Notes under the pieces: model-generated
What the model was told of the DNA's origin: nothing
Seen by the model: only the letters and a program-made list of their open reading frames with translations
Databases searched by the model: none
Source: Tannerellaceae bacterium
GTDB taxonomy: Bacteria; Bacteroidota; Bacteroidia; Bacteroidales; Tannerellaceae
DNA length: 45,002 bases
Direction: 5' to 3'
Assembly: GCA_021203545.1 (NCBI GenBank)
Contig: JAJQAZ010000017.1
Location: 5,704 to 50,705, forward strand
Part shown: positions 17,844 to 26,801 of the stretch, in pieces
Layout: the number at the start of each line of letters is the position of its first letter
Position numbering within the stretch: the first letter of the stretch is position 1
Position numbers and translations under genes: made by a program

Positions 17844-18016
17844 AACTTTTTATTAGTTAAGAACTCAATCGAAAGGATAATAAATTCCAGCCTGGTACGA
17901 AGTGCTGGGATATTCAGAAGATTGATTAATACTTTTAAGGTGTTGATTTTATGTTTTTCCCCTCTCGGGCTACTCTCTACACACTTCTTTTCAGGCGGTA
18001 GACCTATTCTGGCTTA

Positions 18017-18145
18017 AACCCCGATAGTGGGTTGAACCCCACCATTCAACACCCTATCGGGGTTGTTGAGGCAGAGAGTCTTTGCCAGCCCCCGGTCGCT
18101 ACGCTTCACCGGGGGTTATTCACATTTTACCCTCTTCGGGGTAAT
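18017..18145. repeat. Cluster of three strong hairpins in the trx-ABC gap
   Basis: Arms at 18017-18036 and 18045-18064 (AACCCCGATAG.../...CTATCGGGGTT) form a stem of about 20 bp with an 8-base loop. CCCCCGGT (18089-18096) pairs with ACCGGGGG (18108-18115). TTACCC pairs with GGGGTAA around 18127-18145. They may terminate thioredoxin transcription or be REP-like elements. The rest of the 540-bp gap 17688-18227, apart from the promoter and enhancer sites, shows no gene. Confidence 0.6.
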
Positions 18146-18227
18146 TACTTATAATTGGTAACTTTATCAAAGAATGAAGAAATTCTTTACAAAATCTCAC
18201 AAAAGGAGAGAGTAATACTTTAGTTGA

Positions 18228-18524
18228 TTACCCTACCCGACGGGTAATTTCGCGTACCAGGGTTGCTTTATCTACCACACCGGAGCGGCGCCATACGGCT
18301 TCGCCGTTTTTAAACAAAATAAAAGTAGGGAATGATTTAATACCAAATTGTTGAGACAGGATTCTGTGTTCGTCTACATCAATCTTCACTACATGTGCAT
18401 TTGGCTGTTCGCGGTCGATCTGATCCATAATAGGATCCATCATTTTACAGGGGTCGCACCAGTTAGTATGAAAATTCACCAAAACACACTTCTCCCCGTT
18501 AATTAGTTTTTCAAACGTTTCCAT
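18228..18524 (-). CDS. Thioredoxin-family protein
   Basis: A 98-aa single thioredoxin domain, cytosolic (no signal peptide), slightly shorter than E. coli Trx. The active site is WCDPCK (C23, C26) instead of WCGPC; the cis-proline loop is FGIKSFPTFILF (about 60-71). It should reduce disulfides in target proteins with electrons from thioredoxin reductase; the aspartate between the cysteines may change its redox potential. It is divergent from the 5-alpha-reductase-like gene, without operon partners. Confidence 0.9.
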   Translation of the reverse strand: METFEKLINGEKCVLVNFHTNWCDPCKMMDPIMDQIDREQPNAHVVKIDVDEHRILSQQFGIKSFPTFILFKNGEAVWRRSGVVDKATLVREITRRVG

Positions 18525-18738
18525 AAAATTTTTCTTTCAAATTCTGACAGCCAGGGTCAGCTTACCATTTTTATAACCTAAACATCTTTAATTAAAAACA
18601 GGCTGCAAAGGTAAACAATCTCATATAGATATCATTGATAGAGTAATAAACCCTATCTATTTTTATGTTCTTTTGTTCTTATGTCTAAAATTCCGATTTT
18701 AATTGTTTCTTTGTAATCGCATATTAAACAGATTCTTT

Positions 18739-19500
18739 ATGACCATCGAACTCTTTTACACCGCTCTTTACCTGATGATCGCTATAGCGGTTGTTGTTTT
18801 TATCGCTCTTTATTTTGTAGATGCCGGTTACGGAATGTTTAACACCGTCAGGTGGGGCAAAACCGTCAGCAACCGGGTGGGCTGGACAATCATGGAAGCA
18901 CCGGTCTTTTGTATTCTTGTTTCCATGTGGATATGCTCGGATAGAAACGGAATGTTAGTACCGTCAATTATGCTCTCCCTGATGCTTCTGCACTATTTCA
19001 ACCGGGCCTTTATCTATCCTTCTCTGTTTCCTACAAAGAGCCGGATGCCGGTTGCTATTGTCTGTATGGCTATTACTTTCAATCTGATAAACGGCATGTT
19101 GCAGGGTGGATGGCTGATGTATCTTGCTCCTATAGACATGTATACAACCGGATGGCTTCGGACTTCACAGTTTATAGGCGGACTCCTGTTATTCTTTACC
19201 GGGATGGATATCAATATACATTCCGATAAGGTCATACGGAACCTGCGGAAGCCGGGAGATACCCGCCATTACCTGCCACAGAAAGGGTTATATAAATATG
19301 TTACTTCGGCCAATTACTTCGGAGAATTCGTAGAGTGGACAGGGTTTGCGATTCTCACCTGGTCGCTCTCCGGAGCTGTTTTTGCAATCTGGACCTTTGC
19401 CAATCTGGTACCCCGTGCCAATGCTATATACAAACGTTACCGAACCGAGTTCGGCGACGAAGTGGGCAACCGGAAACGGATAATTCCTTTTATTTATTAA
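18739..19500 (+). CDS. Steroid 5-alpha-reductase family membrane protein (3-oxo-5-alpha-steroid 4-dehydrogenase-like)
   Basis: A 253-aa polytopic protein with about six to seven hydrophobic segments. The C-terminal third carries the family signature almost verbatim: SANYFGEFVEWTGFAILTW (about 195-213), LVPRANAIYKRYRTEF (228-243) and the end GNRKRIIPFIY; mammalian SRD5A enzymes end with RKAxIPF. The family reduces a C4-C5 double bond of 3-oxo steroids with NADPH. The ATG at 18739 gives MTIELFYTAL; an upstream start would add 12 unneeded residues. It lies 19 bp before a short-chain dehydrogenase, the same pairing (5AR plus hydroxysteroid dehydrogenase) that known gut Bacteroidales use to make allo-bile acids. 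The substrate here is inferred. Confidence 0.82.
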   Translation: MTIELFYTALYLMIAIAVVVFIALYFVDAGYGMFNTVRWGKTVSNRVGWTIMEAPVFCILVSMWICSDRNGMLVPSIMLSLMLLHYFNRAFIYPSLFPTKSRMPVAIVCMAITFNLINGMLQGGWLMYLAPIDMYTTGWLRTSQFIGGLLLFFTGMDINIHSDKVIRNLRKPGDTRHYLPQKGLYKYVTSANYFGEFVEWTGFAILTWSLSGAVFAIWTFANLVPRANAIYKRYRTEFGDEVGNRKRIIPFIY

Positions 19501-19519
19501 ACCCCAACAAGGAAGCAGA

Positions 19520-20365
19520 ATGATTCAGACAGCAGTTATCACAGGAGCCTGCGGAGGGATAGGTACAGAGATTAGCCGTGCATTGGCCATCGCAGGCTAC
19601 CGGGTAGTCATGGCATGCCGCGACACCCAAAAAGCCGGTGCACTAAAAGAACGACTGGTTCACGAAACAGGCAATTCCCTGATAGATATTGTTGCCCTCG
19701 ATCTTTCGCTGTTACAATCCGTTCGTACCTGTACACAGAAGATCATAACAACCTATGGTACTATCCATTTATTGATGAATAATGCCGGAACCATATCTAC
19801 CGGTTTCAGGCAAACAGAAGAGGGTATTGAAGAGACTGTATGTACCAATTATATAGGCCACTACCTGCTTACCCGCAGGCTGGCTGAATATATGCCGCCG
19901 GGTTCCCGCATTGTAAATATGATCTCTTGTACTTACCCACTGGGTCGCCTTGATTTTCCTCACTTCTTTACACATGGCAGGAAAGGGCGTTTTTTCAGGC
20001 TTGCGGTATATAGCAATACCAAACTGGCACTCCTGCTCTTTACACACCAATTATCCAAACAGTTAAAAGAGAAAGGGATTACTGTCAACGCTGCCGATCC
20101 GGGCATTGTTTCTACCAATATGATCGCTATGCACCAATGGGTTATCGACTCACTGGCCAACATCTTTTTCCGCCCTTTTATCCGTACACCGCGCACAGGA
20201 GCTTCCGGTGCTATCCGTATGCTACTGGACCCATCTTACAGCCAATATACCGGTTACATCTGTACAGTTAATAAAATAAAGAAAATCCCGGAAAAATATA
20301 TCAATCATACACAACAATATCAACTGTGGGAAGAAACTGAAAGATTGGTGCAACCGTTTTTATAA
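19520..20365 (+). CDS. Short-chain dehydrogenase/reductase, possible hydroxysteroid dehydrogenase
   Basis: A 281-aa classical SDR. The nucleotide-binding motif is TGACGGIG (8-15), the structural motif NNAG (87-90) and the catalytic set S136 (NMISC), Y164 and K168 (YSNTK). R34 after MACR suggests NADP(H) preference. It resembles retinol dehydrogenase/WW-oxidoreductase-like SDRs, which often accept hydrophobic alcohols. It follows the 5-alpha-reductase-like gene by 19 bp, almost certainly one operon, so a 3-hydroxysteroid or 3-oxo-lipid substrate is plausible but not shown. Confidence 0.88.
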   Translation: MIQTAVITGACGGIGTEISRALAIAGYRVVMACRDTQKAGALKERLVHETGNSLIDIVALDLSLLQSVRTCTQKIITTYGTIHLLMNNAGTISTGFRQTEEGIEETVCTNYIGHYLLTRRLAEYMPPGSRIVNMISCTYPLGRLDFPHFFTHGRKGRFFRLAVYSNTKLALLLFTHQLSKQLKEKGITVNAADPGIVSTNMIAMHQWVIDSLANIFFRPFIRTPRTGASGAIRMLLDPSYSQYTGYICTVNKIKKIPEKYINHTQQYQLWEETERLVQPFL

Positions 20366-20437
20366 AAGAGTCTTTATAGGTAATATACCTGTTTTTGTTG
20401 ATCTATATTTGCAGAAACAAACATTCTATTCTTATCT

Positions 20438-20998
20438 ATGCTAACACATTGCGGAACCCAATCTATGGAGTCGGATAGGCTACTTCTCAGACCGTTTGTT
20501 TATACAGACGATGACGATATGCTTGCTTACTGGATCAGCGATCCCGGAATACAGTCCATGTACTCCGAACCGGTATACACCACCAAAGAAGAAGTTAAAG
20601 AATTATTGGATAAATATACCGGTTCTTATACCCGGCCCGACTATTACCGGTGGGCTATTATCGAAAAACAATCCGGTATCTGTATCGGTCAGATAGCTAT
20701 CTTTCTGGTTGACAATAAAAACCATTTCTGCGAAATTGAATACTGCCTCGGCAGCTTGTTTCACCGCAAAGGATATATGACGGAGGCTGTTAATACATTA
20801 CTCGGCTTTTGCTTTACCCGGGTAAATTTCCATAAAGTACAGGTTTGTCACAAAGAAGGCAACATCGCTTCGCAGGGCGTGATCCGGAAATGTAATTTTA
20901 CGTACGAAGGAACTTTACGGGACTTTTTCTTCATGGATGGACGGTATGTAAACCGCCTTTATTATTCCATGCTTAAAAAAGAGTATTTCCCGGAATAA
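20438..20998 (+). CDS. GNAT-family N-acetyltransferase (RimJ/RimL-like)
   Basis: A 186-aa acetyltransferase of the RimJ/RimL type: SDRLLLRPF (about 12-20), strand and loop region IGQIAIFLVD, acetyl-CoA-binding segment LGSLFHRKGYMTEAV (about 106-120) and the C-terminal NFTYEGTLRDFFFMDGRYVNRLYYSML. A TATATTTG -7 element at 20404-20411 supports the first ATG (20438); a second ATG nine codons later is possible. The substrate is not deducible. It stands alone in its transcription unit. Confidence 0.85.
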   Translation: MLTHCGTQSMESDRLLLRPFVYTDDDDMLAYWISDPGIQSMYSEPVYTTKEEVKELLDKYTGSYTRPDYYRWAIIEKQSGICIGQIAIFLVDNKNHFCEIEYCLGSLFHRKGYMTEAVNTLLGFCFTRVNFHKVQVCHKEGNIASQGVIRKCNFTYEGTLRDFFFMDGRYVNRLYYSMLKKEYFPE

Positions 20999-21102
20999 TG
21001 CCCCGATGCCCTGATAAGATACTTTTATGTACGTTCCCAATACAAGATAACGGCAAAATTACAAACCGTTCAATCCCTATCTGTAAGTATTTTGCAAATA
21101 AA

Positions 21103-21152
21103 TTTGGAGAGTTGAAAAACACCTTTTATATTTGCGTAACCAATTACGTAAT
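21103..21152 (+). promoter_or_regulatory. Promoter and palindromic operator of the MarR-GNAT gene
   Basis: TTTG (21103-21106), 20 bp, TATATTTG (21127-21134) gives a full-consensus promoter. The 10-bp palindrome ATTACGTAAT (21143-21152) sits just after the predicted start (about 21138), where a MarR-type repressor could block it. Confidence 0.6.
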
Positions 21153-21175
21153 AACACAATTAATTAATAGAGAAG

Positions 21176-22132
21176 ATGGATTTTTTCAATAAGACAGGTA
21201 AGATGGCACTGGGCAGCCGACTACGTATGCTGACAGATATGATAACAGAAGATGCTACAAAGATTTATCAACTGTACGGGGTAGACATAAAAGCGAAATG
21301 GTTTCCGGTATTTTTTATTTTATCAGACGGCGAGCCTCATACTATTACCTCTATAGCCAAAGAGATAGGACATTCGCATCCGTCAGCAAGCAACATGATC
21401 CGGGAAATGTCGGCAAAAGGATTGGTAAAAGAGAAAAAAGATAAAGCAGACGGCAGAAGGAATATGGTATAATTATCCCGTAAAGGAAAGATTGTTGCAG
21501 ATAAAATGCCCGACCAGTACACGGATGTAATGGCGGCGATAGAACGCATATCCCAACAAACCCGGCATGATCTGTGGAAAGCCATAGAGGAATGGGAATA
21601 TCTGCTTTCAGAAAAATCGCTTCTGAAACGGGTAGAAGAAGAGAAGAAAGCCCGGGAAAGCAAAAGTGTCCGGATTATTCCTTATGAACCACACTATAGA
21701 GAAGCGTTTAAGTCGCTCAATGAAGAGTGGATTACCCGTTATTTTGAAATGGAAGAGACCGACCACAAAGCACTGGATAATCCGGAAGCATATATTCTGC
21801 AAAACGGGGGACATATCTTTGTAGCCCTTTACAAAGAGGAACCGGTTGGTGTATGTGCCCTGCTGCATATGGACGATCCCACCTACGATTATGAACTGGC
21901 AAAAATGGCCGTGAGTCCTAAAGCCCAGGGAAAAAGTATAGGTTTCCTGTTGGGACAGGCCGCTGCAAACAAAGCGGTAGAACTTGGCGCATCCAACATA
22001 TATCTGGAGAGTAATACGATACTGAAACCGGCAATCAATTTATACCAGAAATTGGGGTTTAAAAAAGTGGCTGGACATACCACTCCCTACAAACGTTGCA
22101 ACATACAAATGGAATTGTCTTTGCACGAATAA
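21176..22132 (+). pseudogene. MarR-GNAT bifunctional protein, interrupted by an in-frame TAA
   Basis: The intact frame would give 318 aa: a MarR winged helix (about 1-150, with HTH TSIAKEIGHSHPSASNMI) fused to a GNAT domain (about 165-318, KMAVSPKAQGKSIGFLLGQAA as the acetyl-CoA loop and NLYQKLGFKKV near the end). Codon 99 is TAA (21470-21472), in the wing of the MarR domain, between NMV and LSRKGK; a glutamine CAA changed by one C-to-T transition would explain it. The same frame then stays open to 22132. An ATG at 21506 could restart translation and make a protein lacking most of the DNA-binding domain. Confidence 0.85.
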
Positions 22133-22208
22133 AGGAAATGGTTATCTGCCCACTAGATTGGCGGGACACTACGCCGAACAAAAGTTATTGTACAAATCTG
22201 TTAAACCC

Positions 22209-23147
22209 TTAGTTTGCTATACCGTTACCACCTACACCTGCCTTCCAGGGTTTTATACTGGAAGATATTTCCACAGGAGTTTTCTGTACGCTGATTTCCC
22301 AGTAATGTTCTGCCCCACTTTCAAAGCTGGTATTTTCAGGAATAGGCCAGACATACGTATCTTCTCCTATTATAAATTACACCTGCCATTGCCCTTTACT
22401 TACACTGGTTGCAGGTAATAGAATTGCTTCATATTGAATTCCCTTTGTTTGGGTATAAGCAGCTATAGAACTGACAGTGGCCTTATAGTTCCTCAATGTA
22501 GCATCTTTCAGATTAAAATAAGCTTCGGTATTCATTCCTGTTATAAGAAACGTCATTTCTTCCAGATCGCTCGCTTTCAGACCATCGCCGGGAGTAGTCT
22601 TAATAACAAATTTACAAAGTTTATGCTCAAAAAGAAAATTTACATCGGGATCGTTTTTATCATAACCCGTTGTATTATACCTGTAAGTAGTTGCATGAAG
22701 AAGGTCAATATTAGCAGGTTTACTCTGGTCAGAGAGGTTTACTGGATACATAAAGTCCTCCATTTTATCCTGCCCGGTTCCACTTTCTTTATAGGGATAA
22801 TAGGCAATAAAATCAAACTTATCCGAACCATTTACCGGAAAAAATATATCTTCACCGGCAGCTGTAAAGGTTCCATCCCCATCCGTAGTGTATTCTCTGT
22901 TTTCTGCTTCCATTGCAATGGTGTTGGTCCCATTTTTTACCATATAAATACCGATGGCATCCCCATTCTCCCAATCCGTATCCGAAGCCCGGCTTTGGGC
23001 TATAATTTCTCCCGATTCAGTACCAATCTGAGCGGAAAACCGTACGTTCACCATTCCATCATTACCTGTATTTTCTTCTTTGTTGCATGCTGTAAATATA
23101 CATGCAATTGCCAACAGAGTGGCGAACATTTTGTTCAATCTTTTCAT
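22209..23147 (-). pseudogene. Fimbrillin-family lipoprotein, interrupted by an in-frame TAA
   Basis: A Mfa-like/FimA-type fimbrillin: signal peptide with lipobox FTACN (Cys about 21), then FSAQIG, NGDAIGIYMV, FDFIAYYPYK and the helix-strand FLFEHKLCKFVI, all hallmarks of the family. The open part is 22377-23147 (256 aa). After GQWQV a TAA (22377-22379) interrupts, but the frame continues with FIIGEDTYVWPIPENTSFE and ends at 22209 with a WEISVQKTPVEI strand, as expected for the last domain strands. Restored length is 312 codons. It is the last gene of the fimbria-like operon. The lost end includes strands needed for polymerisation. Confidence 0.85.
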
Positions 23148-23183
23148 TTCAATTTTTATTTAAAGAAGTATTAATTGTTCAAT

Positions 23184-25041
23184 TTATTTATTTTTATAAT
23201 CACCTGCTTCCTCCCTAAAGCATAATACAACCCGGAAACCATAATTCGTATTGATAGAGGACGGAGTTGCCTGATTCCGGTTTGCAGAACGGCACTCGCT
23301 CGCCGGAGTATTCCAGCTACCACCGCGCAGCACACGATTAGTACCCGAGACAGGGCCGGAAGGATTAATAACCGGATCGCCGGCATTGTTACTGCCAAAG
23401 TCAGCCCTGTACCAATCCGCACACCATTCGTAAACGTTACCATGCATATCATACAGATTCCATTGATTCGGATATTTTGTTCCTACCTTCTGAAGGGCAG
23501 ACGTGTTACCCGAATACCACATATAATCACCGTTAGCCGTACTACCATAGCTATAGGCTCCCGGTCCGCCTGCCCGGCAGGCATACTCCCATTGAGCTTC
23601 CGTGGGCAGACTGCCTCCGGTCCAGTCTGCGTATGCTTTCGCTCCATACCAGGAAACCATTGTAACCGGATAATTTTCGAAACCCGGCACAGGAATCCAT
23701 TCATTACTATCCCACCGGACACCTTGTAAACTTCCCTCAATGAATAGCTGCTCCTGTGTAATAATCGAACCGTTCTCATTGTATGCAACATTTCCCCGTC
23801 CATTGCTACCGATACCCTTTGAATTTAAAAAATCCGCATACTGAGCATTGGTAACCGGATATTTACTCATATAAAACGATTCGGTCAATGTTACCTGATG
23901 AGAAGTTTCATCCGTATTCCGGCCGGTTTCACTATCAGGACTCCCCATCGTAAAAACACCGGCGGGAATTTTCACAGTTTCTACAGGTACAGGATCCGCC
24001 GTACCGGGAACCGGATTTCCTGTAGTATCCCAAATATCGATATTCACCTGCTCAATGCTGATACCCTGTTCACTGATTCCAATATCGAAAGTGTGCGTTT
24101 TGCCCTGAGAAAAAATAAAATCGTCAGGTATGGTCCAGGTGAAATAAGTTAGGGAGACTGTAGAATGTCTAATACTAAATCTAATCGTTTTTCGGGTGGC
24201 TATAGGATTGGAGTCGGGAAATAAAAGCGCTTCCAATACGGCAAAATCAGCATCCGAAATGTCCCATTTAAGGAATGAAGCATAGGTATTCGAACTTCTG
24301 TTCCTGTGATTAACAAATGTTCCATCTTTCAGTGAAAAATCCGCTTCCGTATATACATTACTCATTTGAACTTCAAGTGTTGATAAATCCATCTCGTCTA
24401 CTCCCTGTCCCTGCGTTCTTGTTACATTTAGAATAATCTTACTGAGCGCATGGTGGAATTCTAATTCGGCTGAATCATTATTTCTGGCTTTATTAACTAC
24501 ATTATTACTATAGAGCAAGTCTATTTTTGCCTGTGTTTCCGGGGTACTTTGTTTAAGTAATGAAACCGGATAGAGATATTCACCGGTTACCTCTCCTACA
24601 CCGGATCCTTTATCCCCGTAAGGATAGTAAGCAATAAAGTCTACATTTCCGCCGGACTGGGGATAACAGATTATTTCCGCCGGGTCTGCCGGTAACAAAT
24701 CCGCCCGGGATGCCGGAGTGCCGGGCCAGACGGTGTATTTTATATTATCGGCTTTTTCCGCAATACCGGTTGCGGAAAGTTCTTGTCCGGTATGTACCAT
24801 AAATATGCCGACAGCATCCGTGGCAACCCATTCATCGCCGTTATTTGTTGTACGGGTACCCGGAGATAAAAACCGCACCGGAAGCGGAAGTAAACCGGAC
24901 TTCTAACGGTTCATTTCCATCTGCCGGAATCCCTTCCTCCTGCGAACAACTACTAAAAAGGGCTATCCCCAAAAGAAACAGGTACAGAAAGAAACCGGTT
25001 ACAGGCTTTTTTACACTTTGTTTTATTACTGTGATCTTCAT
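23184..25041 (-). pseudogene. Fimbrillin-SUMF1 fusion lipoprotein, frameshifted near the N-terminus
   Basis: Order of parts: lipoprotein signal (MKITVIKQ..., lipobox FSSC), fimbrillin domain (about 30-290), then a formylglycine-generating-enzyme-like SUMF1 domain (about 300-545: PAGVFTMGSPDSETGR, MSKYPVTNAQYADFLNS, LPTEAQWEYACRAGG, MHGNVYEWCADW, RVLRGGSW). The signal and mature start are in one frame (24841 onward), the rest in another. Removing one T from the five-T run near residue 45 (minus strand, about 24866-24870) joins them as SASGAVLSPGTRTTNNG. Only one of the two FGE cysteines is present (SECRSAN), so the SUMF1 domain is probably structural or binding. Paralog of the next gene upstream. 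Confidence 0.85.
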
Positions 25042-25057
25042 ATTTCGTTTTATCTTT

Positions 25058-26782
25058 TCAAAATACAACCCGGAAACCTATATTAATGTCATAACTATCA
25101 GGAGATGCCCGGAAACGGGAGGCCGACCGGCATTGAATAGAAGGATTGCTGAAAGATCCTCCCCGCATGACACGCTCTGTACTACCTGTATCGGGGCCTG
25201 TGGGGTTTGTCTGAGAAGCTGTGCCATAACTACCATACCAATCCGAACACCATTCTTTCACCAGGCCATGCATATCGTAAAGACCAAAGTTGTTTGGTAA
25301 TTTCGCACCTACTATATGGGATGTATTGGAACTGTTTTCATCATACCAGAGATAATTTCTATTTATTGATTTTCCGAATGACCAGGGATAGTCCGGAGAT
25401 TCTGTTCCTGCCCGGCAGGCATATTCCCACTGTGCTTCGGTAGGTAGGCTGCCCCCTACCCAGCGGGCATATTCATCTGCCCCATACCAGGTAACGTTTA
25501 CCACCGGATAATCACCGCAATCTATAGCCGGCTCCCATCGCTGGTCCGTATCATTCCAGTGCAATCCCCAATCTGTGGTCCCTGTAGTGGCTACAATTAA
25601 TGTTTGCGAACCATCCTTTGTTGTCTCATATAATCCGGAACCATTAATATTCCTGTCATTCAGGAACGCTGCAAATTGTATATTGGTAACCGGATATTTG
25701 CTCATATAAAACGGTTCAGTCAGTGTTACCGGATGCGGGGTTTCATCAGCCTGCCTGCCGGTTTCATTCAAAGGAGTTCCCATGGTAAAAGAACCGGCAG
25801 GAACCGGAACCGTATGAATGGCTTTGGGTAAAGGGATTTGATACCGCTCCACCTTTGCATATTTCAGGTCCGGTACGGAAAGCCCCTGACCGGTAAAAAG
25901 CTGGCGGTCTTCATGCTCAAACCAGAACAGGCTGCCTTCTGCCCCAAGTTCCTGTACCGGAACTGTCGCCCGGTAAATGTAGCAGGTATCACCACCGGCC
26001 TGTCTTACCCATTGCATAGTGAAATTTACCGGATCATTATTTTCTGTAGCAATACTGACTCCATTATCCGGTAGGTTCTTCTCTATTTTGCTTAGATCAA
26101 GCCTGATTCCGGGCTTTACATTCCGCAGCTTCACAGTCAGATTCTCACTGGGACCAAACCCTTTTCCCTGTACCGGAACCTGTACCTCTATCATAGCGAC
26201 AACAAAGCGATAAGGGAAATCAAACAACATAGCGTTTCTCCAACGTCCCGTATCCGGTTTAGCTGTCATCACATAAGAGAACTTCTCAGATTGGCCGGCA
26301 GATACATCAAAAAACATTTCTAACGGATTAATTGACTCCGGGTCACCCATATTATCATCGTACGGATAGTAACCATAAAAGTCATGCCGGTGGTCATTCT
26401 TCCAGTACATCGTTTTTTCCGGTTCCCATAATTTTGTAGTAGCGTTATAAACAACTTTGAGGTTATGGATATAATTTCCGGCGGCACTAAGCGGAATCTT
26501 TTGTCCGGCTAATCGTGCCACGGCAAATATACCTATAGCATCCCCATCTTCCCATCCGGAAATAAACCTGCTGTCGGTAGCCACTTTTGTTTCCGGAGTA
26601 TCTGTTTCTCCCAATCCGGCTATGCTGACTTCAAAACGGATCACATCGTCGCCTTCCGGACTCGCTAACCCGGTATCTTTATCATCTTTATCGCAGGAAG
26701 CTAAAAACAGAAAAAGCCCCAGCCAGCCACCCCACGAAAGAGGTAACAGGAAAAATTTCCGTATTAATTTATTCAAAACCAT
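25058..26782 (-). CDS. Fimbrillin-SUMF1 fusion lipoprotein (intact)
   Basis: A 574-aa lipoprotein: signal peptide ending FLFLASC, a fimbrillin-like domain (about 35-320; DAIGIFAVARL, HDFYGYYPYD) and a C-terminal SUMF1 domain (about 325-574; PAGSFTMGTPLNETGR, LPTEAQWEYACRAG, GLYDMHGLVKEWCSDWYG, RVMRGGSFSNPSIQCRSAS, NIGFRVVF). FGE's double-cysteine active site is reduced to one Cys, arguing against sulfatase activation. The start at 26780-26782 (MVLNKLIRK) gives a clean signal peptide; an earlier ATG would overlap the restored end of the Mfa2-like gene. It is the only undamaged structural gene of the operon. Confidence 0.85.
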   Translation of the reverse strand: MVLNKLIRKFFLLPLSWGGWLGLFLFLASCDKDDKDTGLASPEGDDVIRFEVSIAGLGETDTPETKVATDSRFISGWEDGDAIGIFAVARLAGQKIPLSAAGNYIHNLKVVYNATTKLWEPEKTMYWKNDHRHDFYGYYPYDDNMGDPESINPLEMFFDVSAGQSEKFSYVMTAKPDTGRWRNAMLFDFPYRFVVAMIEVQVPVQGKGFGPSENLTVKLRNVKPGIRLDLSKIEKNLPDNGVSIATENNDPVNFTMQWVRQAGGDTCYIYRATVPVQELGAEGSLFWFEHEDRQLFTGQGLSVPDLKYAKVERYQIPLPKAIHTVPVPAGSFTMGTPLNETGRQADETPHPVTLTEPFYMSKYPVTNIQFAAFLNDRNINGSGLYETTKDGSQTLIVATTGTTDWGLHWNDTDQRWEPAIDCGDYPVVNVTWYGADEYARWVGGSLPTEAQWEYACRAGTESPDYPWSFGKSINRNYLWYDENSSNTSHIVGAKLPNNFGLYDMHGLVKEWCSDWYGSYGTASQTNPTGPDTGSTERVMRGGSFSNPSIQCRSASRFRASPDSYDINIGFRVVF

Positions 26783-26801
26783 ATTGTGTGTGTTTATTAT
26801 T

